NCBI GenBank assembly: GCA_036877525.1
Contig: JAZGTH010000063.1
Location: 788,501-852,500 of the forward strand
DNA length: 64,000 nt
Source: Chromobotia macracanthus
Lineage: Eukaryota > Chordata > Actinopteri > Cypriniformes > Botiidae
Direction of reading: 5' to 3'
Positions 41,088 through 52,907 of the stretch are shown piece after piece; positions within the stretch are counted from its first letter, which is position 1; every line of letters begins with the position of its first letter. The notes under the pieces are model-generated. The model saw nothing but the letters and a program-made list of their open reading frames with translations, made no database searches and had not been told where the DNA came from. A program made the translations under genes and the position numbers.

Positions 41088-43045
41088 ATAAAACAGTGTG
41101 TCTGAACGCTGTACCACATAAAACATTGTGTCTGAACACTGTACCACATAAAACATTGTGTCTGAACACTGTACCACATAAAACAGTGTGTCTGAACGCT
41201 GTACCACATAAAACATTGTGTCTGAACACTGTACCACATAAAACATTGTGTCTGAACACTGTACCACATAAAACATTGTGTTCCTGACCACAAAATGTGT
41301 CTGAACCACATAAAACATTGTGTCTGAACACTGTACCACATAAAACATTGTGTCTGACGCTGTACACAAAACATTGTTCTGAGCGCCACATAAAACAGTG
41401 TGTCTGAACAAACTGTACCACATAAAACATTGTGTCTGAACACTGTACCACATAAAACATTGTGTCTGAACACTGTACCACATAAAACATTGTGTCTGAA
41501 CACTGTACCACATAAAACATTGTGTCTGAACACTGTACCACATAAAACAGTGTGTCTGAACGCTGTACCACATAAAACATTGTGTCTGAGCGCACTTAAA
41601 AAAAAAAAAAATAAAATGTACCACATAAAAATTTGTCTGAACGCTGTACCACATAAAACATTGTGTCTGAACGCTGTACCACATAAAACATTGTGTCTGA
41701 ACACTGTACCACATAAAACATTGTGTCTGAACGCTGTACCACATAAAACATTGTGTCTGAACACTGTACCACATAAAACATTGTGTCTGAACGCCTGTAC
41801 CCATAAAACATTGTGTCTGTACCACATAAAACATTGTGTCTGAACACTGTACCACATAAAACAGTGTGTCTGAACACTGTACCGCATAAAACATTGTGTC
41901 TGAACGCTGTACCGCATAAAACATTGTGTCTGACACAACAAAAATTGTGTTGAACGCTGTACCACATAAAACATGTGTCTGAACACTGTACCAAATTGTG
42001 TTGAACGGCTGTACCACATAAAAATGTGTCTGAACGCTGTACCACATAAAACAGTGTGTCTGAACGCTGTACCACATAAAACATTGTGTCTGAACGCTGT
42101 ACCACATAAAACATTGTGCTGAACGCTGTACACATAAAACATGTGCGCTGTACCACATAAAACATTGTGTCTGAACACTGTACCACATAAAACATTGTGT
42201 CTGAACGCTGATAAAAACATGCTGTACCACATAAAACATTGTGTCTGAACACTGTACCACATAAAACATTGTGTCTGAACGCTGTACCACATAAAACATT
42301 GTGTCTGAACGCTGTACCACATAAAACATGTGTGTCTGTACCAAACGCTGTACCACATAAAAATTGTGTCTGAGCGCTGTACCACATAAAACATTGTGTC
42401 TGAACGCTGTACCACATAAAACATTGTGTCTGAACACTGTACCACATAAAACATTGTGTCTGAACGCTGTACCACATAAAACAGTGTGTCTGAACGCTGT
42501 ACCACATAAAACATTGTGTCTGAACGCTGTACCACATAAAACATTGTGTCTGAACGCTGTACCACATAAAACATTGTGTCTGAACACTGTACCACATAAA
42601 ACATTGTGTCTGAACGCTGTACCACATAAAACATTGTGTCTGAACACTGTACCACATAAAACATGTGCTGTGTACTGAAAAGGTACACTGTACCGCATAA
42701 AACATTGTGTCTGAACGCTGTACGTACCGCATAAAACATTGTGTCTGCTCACATAAAACATTGTGTGCTGAGCGTTGTACCGCATAAAACATTGTGTCTG
42801 AACGCTGTACCACATAAAACATTGTGTCTGAACGCTGTACCACATAAAACATTGTGTCTGAACGCTGTACCACATAAAACATTGTGTCTGAACGCTGTAC
42901 CACATAAAACATTGTGTCTGAACGCTGTACCACATAAAACATTGTGTCTGAACGCTGTACCACATAAAACATTGTGTCTGAACACTGTACCACATAAAAC
43001 ATTGTGTCTGAACACTGTACCACATAAAACATTGTGTCTGAACAT
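41088..43045. repeat. 30-bp minisatellite, about 2 kb, about 65 copies
   Basis: Unit TACCACATAAAACATTGTGTCTGAACGCTG with CGC/CAC, ATT/AGT and CACA/CGCA variants. Many copies in 41280-41420, 41590-42400 and 42660-42780 carry small deletions or joins, while both flanks are regular. The 10-codon unit opens frames of up to 667 codons on the minus strand that are only repeats. It lies between rap1gds1 and slc1a1. Confidence 0.97.
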
Positions 43046-43047
43046 AT

Positions 43048-43172
43048 GCTTCTACATTTTAATTCAAAGCAATTTACAGAGCATTGAAGGTTTATATGTT
43101 TTATCAGTGTGTGTTCCCTGGAGATCAAACCCACATTCTTTGTGCTGCTAACGCAATTATCTACCAACAAGA
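43048..43172 (-). mobile_element. tRNA-derived SINE, reverse orientation
   Basis: Same family as the copy at 1836: CAAAGCAATTTACAGAGCAT, then CAGTGTGTGTTCCCTGGAG, then GTGCTGCTAACGCAATTATC. It begins within a few bases of the end of the 30-bp minisatellite. Confidence 0.68.
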
Positions 43173-43314
43173 GCATTTAACCATGTCTGTAAGTCTGTGA
43201 GCTGAATATCAAATAAAAGAGCAAAAGTGTGAAATACAAACATGCACTCATTTGAATTTCTAATTGAATTGCCTTTTCAAAATCTCTTGGCCATGGTTAT
43301 GAGATGCTGTTTTT

Positions 43315-43475
43315 GACCGGGTTTACGTGCACTACAGTTAACTTCTGCATCACTGTAAGTAAGCAGTGATCTGCTCCTGGAGCTGGTGGATCATTGCGTC
43401 AGCAGCGCAGATACTGTGAGCCTGACTGCGCTGTAAGTGAATAAAAGCGACTGCCAAATGTGAATGTAAATACAA
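43315..43475 (+). mobile_element. SINE-like element with AAAAGCGACTGCCAAATG tail
   Basis: Plus-strand relative of fish tRNA-derived repeats. A head region with TCAGCAGCGCAGATACTG precedes a tail GAATAAAAGCGACTGCCAAA followed by GTAAATA. Diverged, with no intact pol III boxes that I can define. Confidence 0.5.
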
Positions 43476-43699
43476 TCAGACTGATGCGTCTCACACTTAT
43501 CTTCATTTTTAATGAAGACATTCATATTTAACATTATATTTCATTTAAATGCTAAGCAGCTTGTTTGTTTATTATGAAATGAACAACTAAGCGATCAAAA
43601 CACCATGCATGAGGCTTGTTTAACTTATTTACAGGAAACTACTGCCGAGTTCTTCAGGTTTTCAGGAAAGCAAATGTGTGAACGTGTTTTGCCCTTAAT

Positions 43700-44059
43700 C
43701 TTGATGTTAATTGTTAACGTATAAAACATGGGGTGTCTAATGTTTCACTATTGAGCGAAATAACTTGATTTTGGTGCTTGTTAAACGATATAACAATTAA
43801 ATGGCTTAACGGTGTAAGACTGCGTGATACTTCGGCTTGTTTTCGGCAGAAACTTCGCATTTCAGAGCGAAATGAAGGTAAATCAGAGGTCGTGTTGTAT
43901 GAAATGAGCGACCGGAGCTCACATCACCCCTCCCATCAGCTGCTGCTCCAGCCCGCCGTGCTCGATCTGTCGCGCTCCTTTGTGTGTCTGATCCGGGGGA
44001 AGAAAGATCTGGTGCCGTCGGTTTTCTTCGTTTCTACAAAGCCTGTTTGCCTCTCCATA
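43700..44059 (+). promoter_or_regulatory. slc1a1: Probable slc1a1 promoter and 5' UTR
   Basis: A TATAAAA word (43720-43726) lies 340 bases upstream of the chosen ATG. The sequence then becomes GC-rich. The coding frame stays open upstream of the ATG back to about 43778, which is probably chance. Confidence 0.4.
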
Positions 44060-44984
44060 ATGGATATGTTGGGGAAGAAAGAGAGGAGAGGCCGGGATGT
44101 GAAAGGCGCGCTGAAGAGAAACTGGGTTCTCCTAGCAACCATCACTTCAGTAATGCTGGGTAAGACCGTGTCTGCATTCAGCCGGAGCGCATCTGTATGA
44201 ATCCGGTCTCACGGGCAGCGTCGCGCCCTGTCGCGCAGTCCTCATGCCGCATCCGCCGCTGCTTCAGTAGTAACGCCTGTCACACACACACACACAGTGC
44301 GGGGACATGTCAGTCCGGGGACATGTTAACAGCTCTGCTGTTGTGCATTTCTCTGCACGTTTCTGCGGGTGTGTTCACGGCTGGATGAGGTGCTGAATGA
44401 GGGCCAGCGGTCACACTTTACATCAGTAAATAAGTGTCTGCTGGTTTCTTTAAAGCCGAAATGTTATTCAAATATGCGTCGACTGTAGCTACAGTGCCTA
44501 GATGAAACGATAGTTTATGTAATCGTATTCAACTGTTGGTATGTTCCCAGCCAGCAATTATAGCTTATACGAACGTTTTCCCAGCGTTTCTATTAAGAAG
44601 CAAAAACGTTGTTATTTTTTCATTATCTAATAACGTTGTATTAACGTTATTGCTAGACTGTTCATTCAGTTTTTAAAATGTTCCACTAACTACTTAGAAT
44701 AACGTTTTGATATGTGCGCTGTAACGTTAAAAAACATTCAGATAACATTACTGCAAGAACTTTTAGGCAGCGTTCTGAGAAGCTGCCCTGTTAGCTGGGC
44801 TGTAAGTATTAAAGTATTTCAATTGAAATCTTAAACAGATCCCACGACAGAAGGTTCAGGTCCAGTCCAGTTCTGGTCTTGCTCTGGAATTGAAACACTA
44901 TGATTTTGTCCATGAATTAAAGACAGTGACTGCTGTGAGGGAGCACTTGAACTCAACCATGAGCCAGATTCAGAGAAGAACAGC

Positions 44985-45022
<38 letters not shown>

Positions 45023-48000
45023 AAACATGAGCAACATTTATTGAATAATCTTGAGTTGAGTTCTCAACCAGTGTGACTTCATCTGACATCAGTGTTATTA
45101 TAAGTTTAAACAACATGAGTAAAAGGCAGAAATAAATGAATATATGAACATGAGTAAAGAAAAATAAGGGGGGTAAAAAAATAAGAAATGAAATACAACA
45201 CAGATGTATGTCTGTACTCTGGAGTCAGAGTTTCAGTTATCTCTCAGATAACACACACTCACACACAGACAGTCAGATCAGATCCTTCAAAATATTAAAA
45301 AGCCATTTACCACAAAGCCACAAATATTTAATCAATTTTATGGATTTTGATGAAATTTTAATAGTAGACTACAATTATACCAAAAAACACTTCATGAAAC
45401 AGCAAAAATGACAAGTGATAGAGATGTTCAATAGAAATTATAATCAGTTAATTACAGTCATTTATTTATGTTTATAATAATTTATTTGTATTAAACTGAA
45501 TAAAACATGCTGCTTAACTAACATTTGCTGGTTAACTAACATTTGCTGGTTAACTAACGTTTGCTGCTTAACTAACATTTGCTGGTTAACTAACATTTGC
45601 TGCTTAACTAACGTTTGCTGCTTAACTAACATTTACTGGTTAACTAACATTTGCTGCTTAACTAACGTTTGCTGCTTAACTAACATTTACTGGTTAACTA
45701 ACATTTGCTGCTTAACTAACATTTACTGGTTAACTAACATTTGCTGGTTAACTAACATTTGCACATGTTCTGTGACTGGGAGCTTATGTGTCATTATTCT
45801 GTAAATCAATAATGCAGATATCTACAACCGCAGAAGACTTAGTCATCAAACCATTGTTTAAAGCTTTGCAAATATGTACCTAGAATTTCCAATAAAATAT
45901 CACTATCTCCATTAGGCAGTTCTTTGTAGATTTCCTATTAAGCAGCGTTTAACAGATTTTTCACTATCTTACGATTTACTCATAGGACAATAGCGAAGTG
46001 AAGAACTGTGTTGTAGTGATGGTACAGAGAGAATTCTTTATAAAAGTACAAAACACTGTTTGATGCTGTAAAAGAGTCCTTCATCCTCTCAGACAGGACT
46101 GTGAGGATATCTCATATATGACCTGGACATTTATTTTTACTATTGATAAATGATTAAATAAGCACAAACTCTCCATTCGTCTTTCCACAGATGGGCTGAT
46201 TTATAAGCAGACATTTGCTTGTGCAAGAATCTTGAAATTTGGCATAGATTGCAGATGAGGGTTTGGCGCAGTCAAACTAATGTAAATACAGTCTGTGTAC
46301 CTGCAGTGCAATCCTACAGACCTAATTAAGTTTATTGGAAAGCTTTTTAGTTTTTGATATCTCACCATATCCAAATTCATCATCATATGAGAATGGAGGG
46401 AGATTAAATTGAACATTATAAATCTGACTGAAGTACAGTATCTCTACAGTATATCAGCCAGTTCAGCAGAACTTGTAATGATTAAAAAGGACTGAACATC
46501 TGATGTAACAAATGCAGCAACATTATCTGTGTCTTGAGTACCACAATGCATTTATGACTCACATAGCTTTCTTTCATCCATTCAAAACATTGCTACATCC
46601 TTTTGGGACGCAACACTCTTCTTAAAACAGTGATCAATAGTTAATTGATATTAATTGATAATATTAATATAAAGTAAAAACACAAAATACTGTGTCTGTG
46701 AGATGGTGAACTCATTCTGTTGTGGTTTACTTGAAGCTTCATGTAGATGAGGTGCAGCTAAGAGTGTCATGCAAAGTTTCAGTGATGTCTTTTTCTGTGA
46801 CTGGGCTGCAGGGATTGGGCTCGGAGTGCTGGTACGGGATCATGCCTCACTGTCTCAGCTTGAGAAGCAGTACTTTGGTTTTCCTGGAGAAATCCTGATG
46901 AGAATGCTGAAGTTAATCATCCTGCCCCTCATTGTCTCCAGCATGATAACGGGTATTCCTGTTTATCTTCATCGATGACTGTTAGTACAAATCCACAGAT
47001 TCTAAAAACCAGGAGGGGGCCTGAGCGCACTAGGGGCCTCAATAAACTGAGGGCCATTTTTAAAAATATGATAAAAATAATAAATAATGTTTGGTTATTT
47101 ATTTAACAAATATATATAGTTGTAGTTATGTCAAGCTCTAGAATATTTTATTGGGTAGTAATTATGTGGAGGGGCTTCAGTGGGGCTGAGGTCAAAACAG
47201 CAGAGATCCACTGCCTTACGGTGCTTGTGTCATCTGTCCTTTTAATTGTTACATCAGAATCATGTACTAACTATACTGTCAGAAACACTGTGGAATGTTT
47301 AATTAACATGCAGTGTTATTGTCTGCTGAAGGAGTGGCTGCACTGGACTCTGAAGTGTCCGGCAGAATTGGTCTTCGTGCTGTGGTTTATTACCTCTCCA
47401 CTACTGTCATTGCTGTCATTCTTGGTGAGTCATGAACACATGCCTTTTATTCATATCTATAACCTTATATTGTGTTTGATAGCTGATTGTGTGTTGTGCT
47501 CAGGAATTGTTCTTGTGACGACTATTAAACCTGGCATCTCTCAGAATGCGGAACACATTGAGCGAGCAGGAAGCCCTCCAAATGTCACCACTGTTGACAC
47601 CCTGCTGGACCTCATTAGGTAAAACTGTACCATGTAAAAATATCTGGACACATCATGACAAGTTAAACATGTTTCAATGATTGCATTAAAATATCACACA
47701 CAACAAAATGTCACAAAGTAAAATTCATTCAGTGTGCCCAAACACCTTTTAAACACATTTTATACCAAATTAACCATTTTCTAAATTATACAATATTAAA
47801 CTATTATTATTAAGTGTGGCTTAAGTGCCAGAATACTATTTGTGGCCATTGTAGATAGCATAATTATATAATATTGAATAATGTATATTATATAATATTA
47901 TATTACAAAGCAGAAAAAGAAATCACAGTTGATTTGATGTTTTTCTCATTTAATCAAAGGAATATGTTTCCTGAAAATCTTGTGCAAGCCTGTTTTCAGC

Positions 48001-48651
48001 AGGTAAAGGATTACTTTTTAACAAGGATAATACAGCATTAGAAAATGCAAACACTGCAAATATTTTGTTGAAATGAACATCGACTGTCTTTCAGTATAAG
48101 ACACAGCGCAAAGAAATTGAGCCTTCAAAAAGCAACATAAACACAACTATTACAGCAACATTTCCACCATTTACCAGCATTATGACAACTGTTGCACAGG
48201 TGAGTCAAAGATCTTTTCAAGCAAAGACCGGGACATCAGATGGTTTATTGCCTGTTATAGCAGTGTATAATTGGTAACCTGTTTAGAAAGCTTTAATTTT
48301 GACTTCTTTATGCTGCAGAACTTGACTAAAGATTACAGGATTGTTGGGACGTATTCAGGAGGAATTAATGTTCTTGGTCTCATCGTGTTCTGCGTGACTT
48401 TCGGTCTGGTCATTGGTAAAATGGGTGAAAGAGGACGAATCCTGCTTGAGTTCTTTGATGCTCTAAATGAGGCCACCATGCGACTTGTTCAGATTATTAT
48501 GTGGTTAGTTCTGACATGACTACGATGGTACCCTCACAATGAATGATGTAATGTAAAATCTCATTCTGTTATGAAGCATCTGGAAAAAAACTATAGAAAT
48601 TGTATGGAGAGACTATAGACTATATACCTTAACCTTTATAGCTTTAAAAGT

Positions 48652-48710
<59 letters not shown>

Positions 48711-50988
48711 AACTTTGAATCATTCTTCTTTTTATTTTTCAGTTACATGCCTGTTGGAATTTTGTTCCTCATTGCTGCCAAGATCATTGAGGTGGAGGAC
48801 TGGGAAATCTTCAGGAAGATGGGCTTGTACATGGTTACAGTTCTGAGCGGGTAAACAGTCTTTACTGTGCTAATGTTCCCTTCTGGATTAGCAGTGCAGC
48901 AGATTTACTGCTGCTGTTACACTGGTCTCCTCACACACAGTTTAATAACTCTTCTGTCTGTGCACAGATAACGTCCAAGGACATTTAAAATTGCTCAAGC
49001 TGCAGATGTGATCGTAATACATTTCATCAACTCCACATTTCCACTAATTTGAGTGATATAGGCGAGTGAGCATCAGTCAGGATATTCTATTGCAGTACTT
49101 AAACAAATGTCATGTGCACTCATGTGGAACAGCATGAAAAGACAAGCTGAGTCATACTGAACAATGTGGAGCCCCTAAGACCAAAGAGAACATAAATCCA
49201 AATGCCCTTGGCAAATAAAATTCAACTGGATGCTTTTAAATAACGCAACAGTCTTTTCTTTCCATCGGATTTCAAGTGAAAATTTGACTGAAAATGTGGC
49301 ATTATTCTAAAAGATTATTATCTAAAAGTTATTGCACCACTTTCTACAGATAGCTGGCCTATGTTTTAAATCTATTTATTATACATCTCAACAGACTGGC
49401 CATTCATTCCATTGTATTCCTGCCCCTCATCTACTTTGTGTTTGTGAGGAAGAATCCATTCAGCTTTACTCTGGGGATGGCTCAGGCCCTGCTCACCGCT
49501 CTCATGATTTCCTCAAGGTGAGCATCTGTTTTTCTCACTCTGTCAGTTAGAATCACAAATAAAAGAATGCTCCACAAACCTGAGCAGCTAATGTTCAGTA
49601 ATTGGTCAAATTGTACAAGGCTTCAGTTTGGACTGGTGGAGCGCGAGGAACTTTTATATAGTTCAGACCCTGATCTTTAACTATAGATTTAAATGGACCC
49701 TAGAAAATGTTTGGACACTTAAGCCGCACACTAAAAAGGTGAAAATAAAGTGTCAAGAATGATTTTATTTAAAGAATGAAGACAAGTCAAGTCAGTTCAG
49801 GGGAAAGGCCCGGCTGTTAAGGTCTGTTTGTTTGATAGTTTATTTGTGCACATCTGAAGTGGGCTTGTGTGTCCAGACACTTTTTAGGGCCACTCCAAAT
49901 GAAAAAGGCACAATTAATGATGACTGAAATAAAATAATATATTCCTAAAATGCCTAGAAATAATAAGAAAAAGCCATCACTGTTCTGTTGTAATCAGCAT
50001 TTTCAAGCTGTTTATAGCAGGGCTGTTTAAAGGTTTACCAGGGAACTAATTACGTTTTGTTGTAATTCCATAATTTTTAGAGATTTAGGACTGCTGTTCA
50101 TTGTATTTCACATTAATAAGAGTGTTTACTGTATCAGTTCAGCCACACTGCCAGTCACCTTCCGATGTGCAGAAGAGAACAACAGAATTGACAAGAGGAT
50201 CACTCGCTTTGTGCTTCCAGTTGGTGCCACCATCAACATGGATGGTACTGCACTCTATGAAGCTGTAGCTTCCATATTCATAGCTCAGCTGAACAACTAC
50301 GCTCTGGATGCAGGGCAAATTGTCACTATAAGGTAGGTGGGATGTAAACCGTTAAACAGTATGAAGTGCACCAGACTGAGGCCAAATAATAATTCATCTG
50401 GCATGTTCATTCGGTAGTATCACGGCAACAGTAGCCAGCATTGGTGCAGCGGGAGTTCCAAATGCTGGACTGGTAACCATGGTGATAGTGCTCACAGCTG
50501 TGGGCCTTCCTGCCAGTGATGTCACCCTCATTGTTGCTGTTGATTGGCTGCTGTAAGTATCTCTTTTTATCTCCTCAAAGTCTTATGCACAATGGAAAAA
50601 CTGTAGTTTGCATTAGTTCTTTAGTTAAACATCACAGCCATGAACCATGACCGGTTACTTACTACTGCTAGTCAGAAGCAGGTGTTTTTATGCCACAATA
50701 ACTTTAAAGTTGACACTGATATGATGTCCTTAAACCTTTCAAATCAGTGATCGTTTTCGTACTATGGTCAACGTCCTGGGAGATGCGTACGGTGCTGGAA
50801 TAGTTCAGAAGCTGTCAAAGCGAGAACTGGAGAGGATGGACCTCACATCAGATGTGGATGCGGTCAACCCATTTGCACTGGAGACCACACTGGACGATGA
50901 AGAGTGTGAGAAGAAATCGTATGTTAATGGTGGATTCACTATTGACAAAAGTGATGCCATTTCCTTCACTGAGACCTCTCAGTTCTAG
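44060..50988 (+). CDS. slc1a1: Excitatory amino acid transporter 3 (EAAT3/EAAC1)
   Basis: Sodium-, proton- and potassium-coupled high-affinity transporter for glutamate, aspartate and cysteine in the plasma membrane of neurons and epithelia. Exons: 44060-44159, 46812-46952, 47332-47424, 47504-47618, 47960-48002, 48095-48199, 48319-48503, 48743-48850, 49395-49517, 50138-50332, 50418-50552, 50748-50988; total 1,584 bases or 527 aa (human 524). The ATG at 44060 has A at -3 and G at +4; a second ATG at 44066 is the alternative. Visible landmarks: GFPGEILMRMLKLIILPLI, the HP1 serine string SSSS, NMDGT, the HP2 loop GAAGVPNAGLVTM, and WLLDRFRTMVNVLGDA with the substrate-binding Asp and Arg. N-glycosylation sites NVT, NTT and NLT fall in the extracellular loop region. 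The C-terminus KSYVNGGF...TSQF carries the EAAT3-type PDZ ligand, which separates it from EAAT1, 2, 4 and 5. The Asn in HP2 replaces the Gln of human EAAT3. Confidence 0.97.
44984..45020. repeat. (ATG)n microsatellite
   Basis: About 12 ATG units in slc1a1 intron 1. Confidence 0.9.
45509..45763. repeat. 18-bp minisatellite, about 14 copies
   Basis: Unit TAACTAACATTTGCTGGT with GGT/GCT, ACA/ACG and GCT/ACT variants, in slc1a1 intron 1. Confidence 0.95.
48652..48704. repeat. (AT)n microsatellite
   Basis: About 26 AT units in the slc1a1 intron, about 40 bases before the acceptor of the exon at 48743. Confidence 0.92.
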
Positions 50989-52095
50989 AGATCAGTGCTA
51001 GTCACTGCTAGAAATGTGACATCACTAAACGGAGGTTGAGAGGTAAGAGCCATTCATAAAATCAGTGCCATGACTGAGCACAGACATCAGCAATACCTGC
51101 CTTGCTGTTCTCCTTCCTTCATTCATCCTAACCGTGCCCTTCAACTTATGTGTGCGCTAGAGAAGAGAGGAAAAAATGTCAAGGAAATATGAAAACACTA
51201 TGTGCTTCCACAGTTCATGTTGCCAAGAAGTATGCAATTATGTTTTTATTAACTGCAGTTGTTTCTTTTTGGTTTCGTACTAACAAATTGTGTAATTGCT
51301 TTTTTAGCAGTATGTGAAGTTCGAACATAATTTTTGTATGTGTATATAAGAACAAGCTCTGTGGAATACTGCACGTGTATTAATTTAGAAGAAACAGCAG
51401 ATTAGTGTATGAAGTGCATTGCAACAAAGCATGCTCGTAACACGGGAAGTGCTGACTGTAGCTTTCATTTGATTCTTTAGGTTCAGTCTTCTTCAGTTTC
51501 CAGTTCTGTATTTGCACTTGCTATTGAAAGCCAAATGTTTATGAGCTTCACGTGTCTCTCGTTTCAGATTTGTGCCAAACTGAATGTGTCAATATAAGGA
51601 ACATTTTTATATCAAAATTCAACAAAATATTGCATGAAGCAAAAAGGAGTACAGAAATGGCCTTTAGAGTGAAAATCAAATCCTTGGTCCACACTACAAA
51701 CAAATTATTTTGTCATAAATCACACTGACTTTGGGAAGCCTTAATTGTTTCTTCAGCAAGTCACTATTTCTGTTTTATTTTGTAGACCATTTTAAGAAGC
51801 AATCATTGTAAACACAGATTTCCACATATGAGTGCCAGTTTTGTGCTACTGAGCCAGTTTTAATTTTTTTTTTTACATTTTTAATTTTTTAATATACTGT
51901 GTTACTTCAGAAATGAGATAAATGATCAATGTGAAGTATTAATGGTCTGTGTGTTGAGGTTCTGAACCTGAATTTTCACCATAAAGCACACTATTGTAAT
52001 ACTGTATTTATACAGTACAGTAGTCAAATTAGTTATGCTGTATAAGTCAACAAGTACTGTATGTTTATCCACAAAATAATAAAGACAAACATCTC
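50989..52095 (+). other. slc1a1: slc1a1 3' UTR
   Basis: Non-coding sequence from the TAG stop to an AATAAA at 52078-52083. A U-rich run (about 51865) precedes the end. Confidence 0.6.
52078..52083 (+). terminator. slc1a1: Polyadenylation signal of slc1a1
   Basis: Canonical AATAAA about 1.09 kb after the stop codon. Confidence 0.55.
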
Positions 52096-52886
52096 AACAC
52101 TTGAAAAATACCCACGATGGACTTTCTAAACTATCAGCTTGTTCTTTAAGCAACAGGTGAATAACAAGCAGTTATACTAGATTACCCATTGAGACATCAT
52201 GCAGAAGAACCGCCATGGCTAACAGTGTTTCTGTTACAGATATAAAGATGGGTGTAGTTCATTTAGTCCTCAGAGGGAAAGGTAGTCCAGGGAAAACAGA
52301 TGTCACACCTGAGTCTGCCTGACACAAACAGAAAAAACCTTCTGAACATGATGATCAACCAAAGCGCACAGTGCATTTGAACTGCTAACGAACAGAAGGC
52401 AGCTTTTAAATAGAAAACAAGAGGAAAGAACATGATTAAAGCACTATTTACTCACTTATATTCTGTTGTTTTTATGTATGTGCTTTTAATCTGTCTATTA
52501 TATTACAGGATATTAGAAAGAGAGATACTAACAGCACCTGCACCTGTCATGAGCACTACTGCTGTCAAAAATCTTGAGGATTTTATTTTTAGAATACACA
52601 CTTAGAAACAAAACATCTAGCCATTTAATGTCACAAAAGTATGTTTTAATCATTAAGCCATTCAGTTAAAATAAGAGCACCAACACAAATAATACATGAC
52701 TTACTTTTAGAGCTATTGTACAGATACAACTACCAACAAACACACACAAACAACACAGTGGAATATAATGCAATGATGTGCTACAAAACCTAGAAAACAA
52801 GAAGAAAAGCTTCAGTGGGAGTAAACGGTTGCGATGATATTGCAGTTGTTTTTTATAAACAATTAAGTCTATATACATACCACCTT

Positions 52887-52892
52887 TTTATT
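52887..52892 (-). terminator. spata6l: Candidate polyadenylation signal of spata6l
   Basis: TTTATT on the plus strand reads AATAAA on the gene's strand, only 15 bases after the stop codon. Another candidate lies at 52582-52587. Confidence 0.4.
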
Positions 52893-52907
52893 TTTTCACA
52901 CTGAGCT

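Noticed and set aside
41022..43176. Open frames of up to 667 codons on the minus strand (FRHNVLCGTV-type repeats)
   Set aside because: They are frames of a 30-bp tandem repeat. All frames are open because the unit lacks stops, indels shift freely between frames, and no non-repeat domain is attached.
47128..47622. Separate 164-codon gene
   Set aside because: It is a frame crossing slc1a1 introns; the true exons are 47332-47424 and 47504-47618, joined by a conserved phase.
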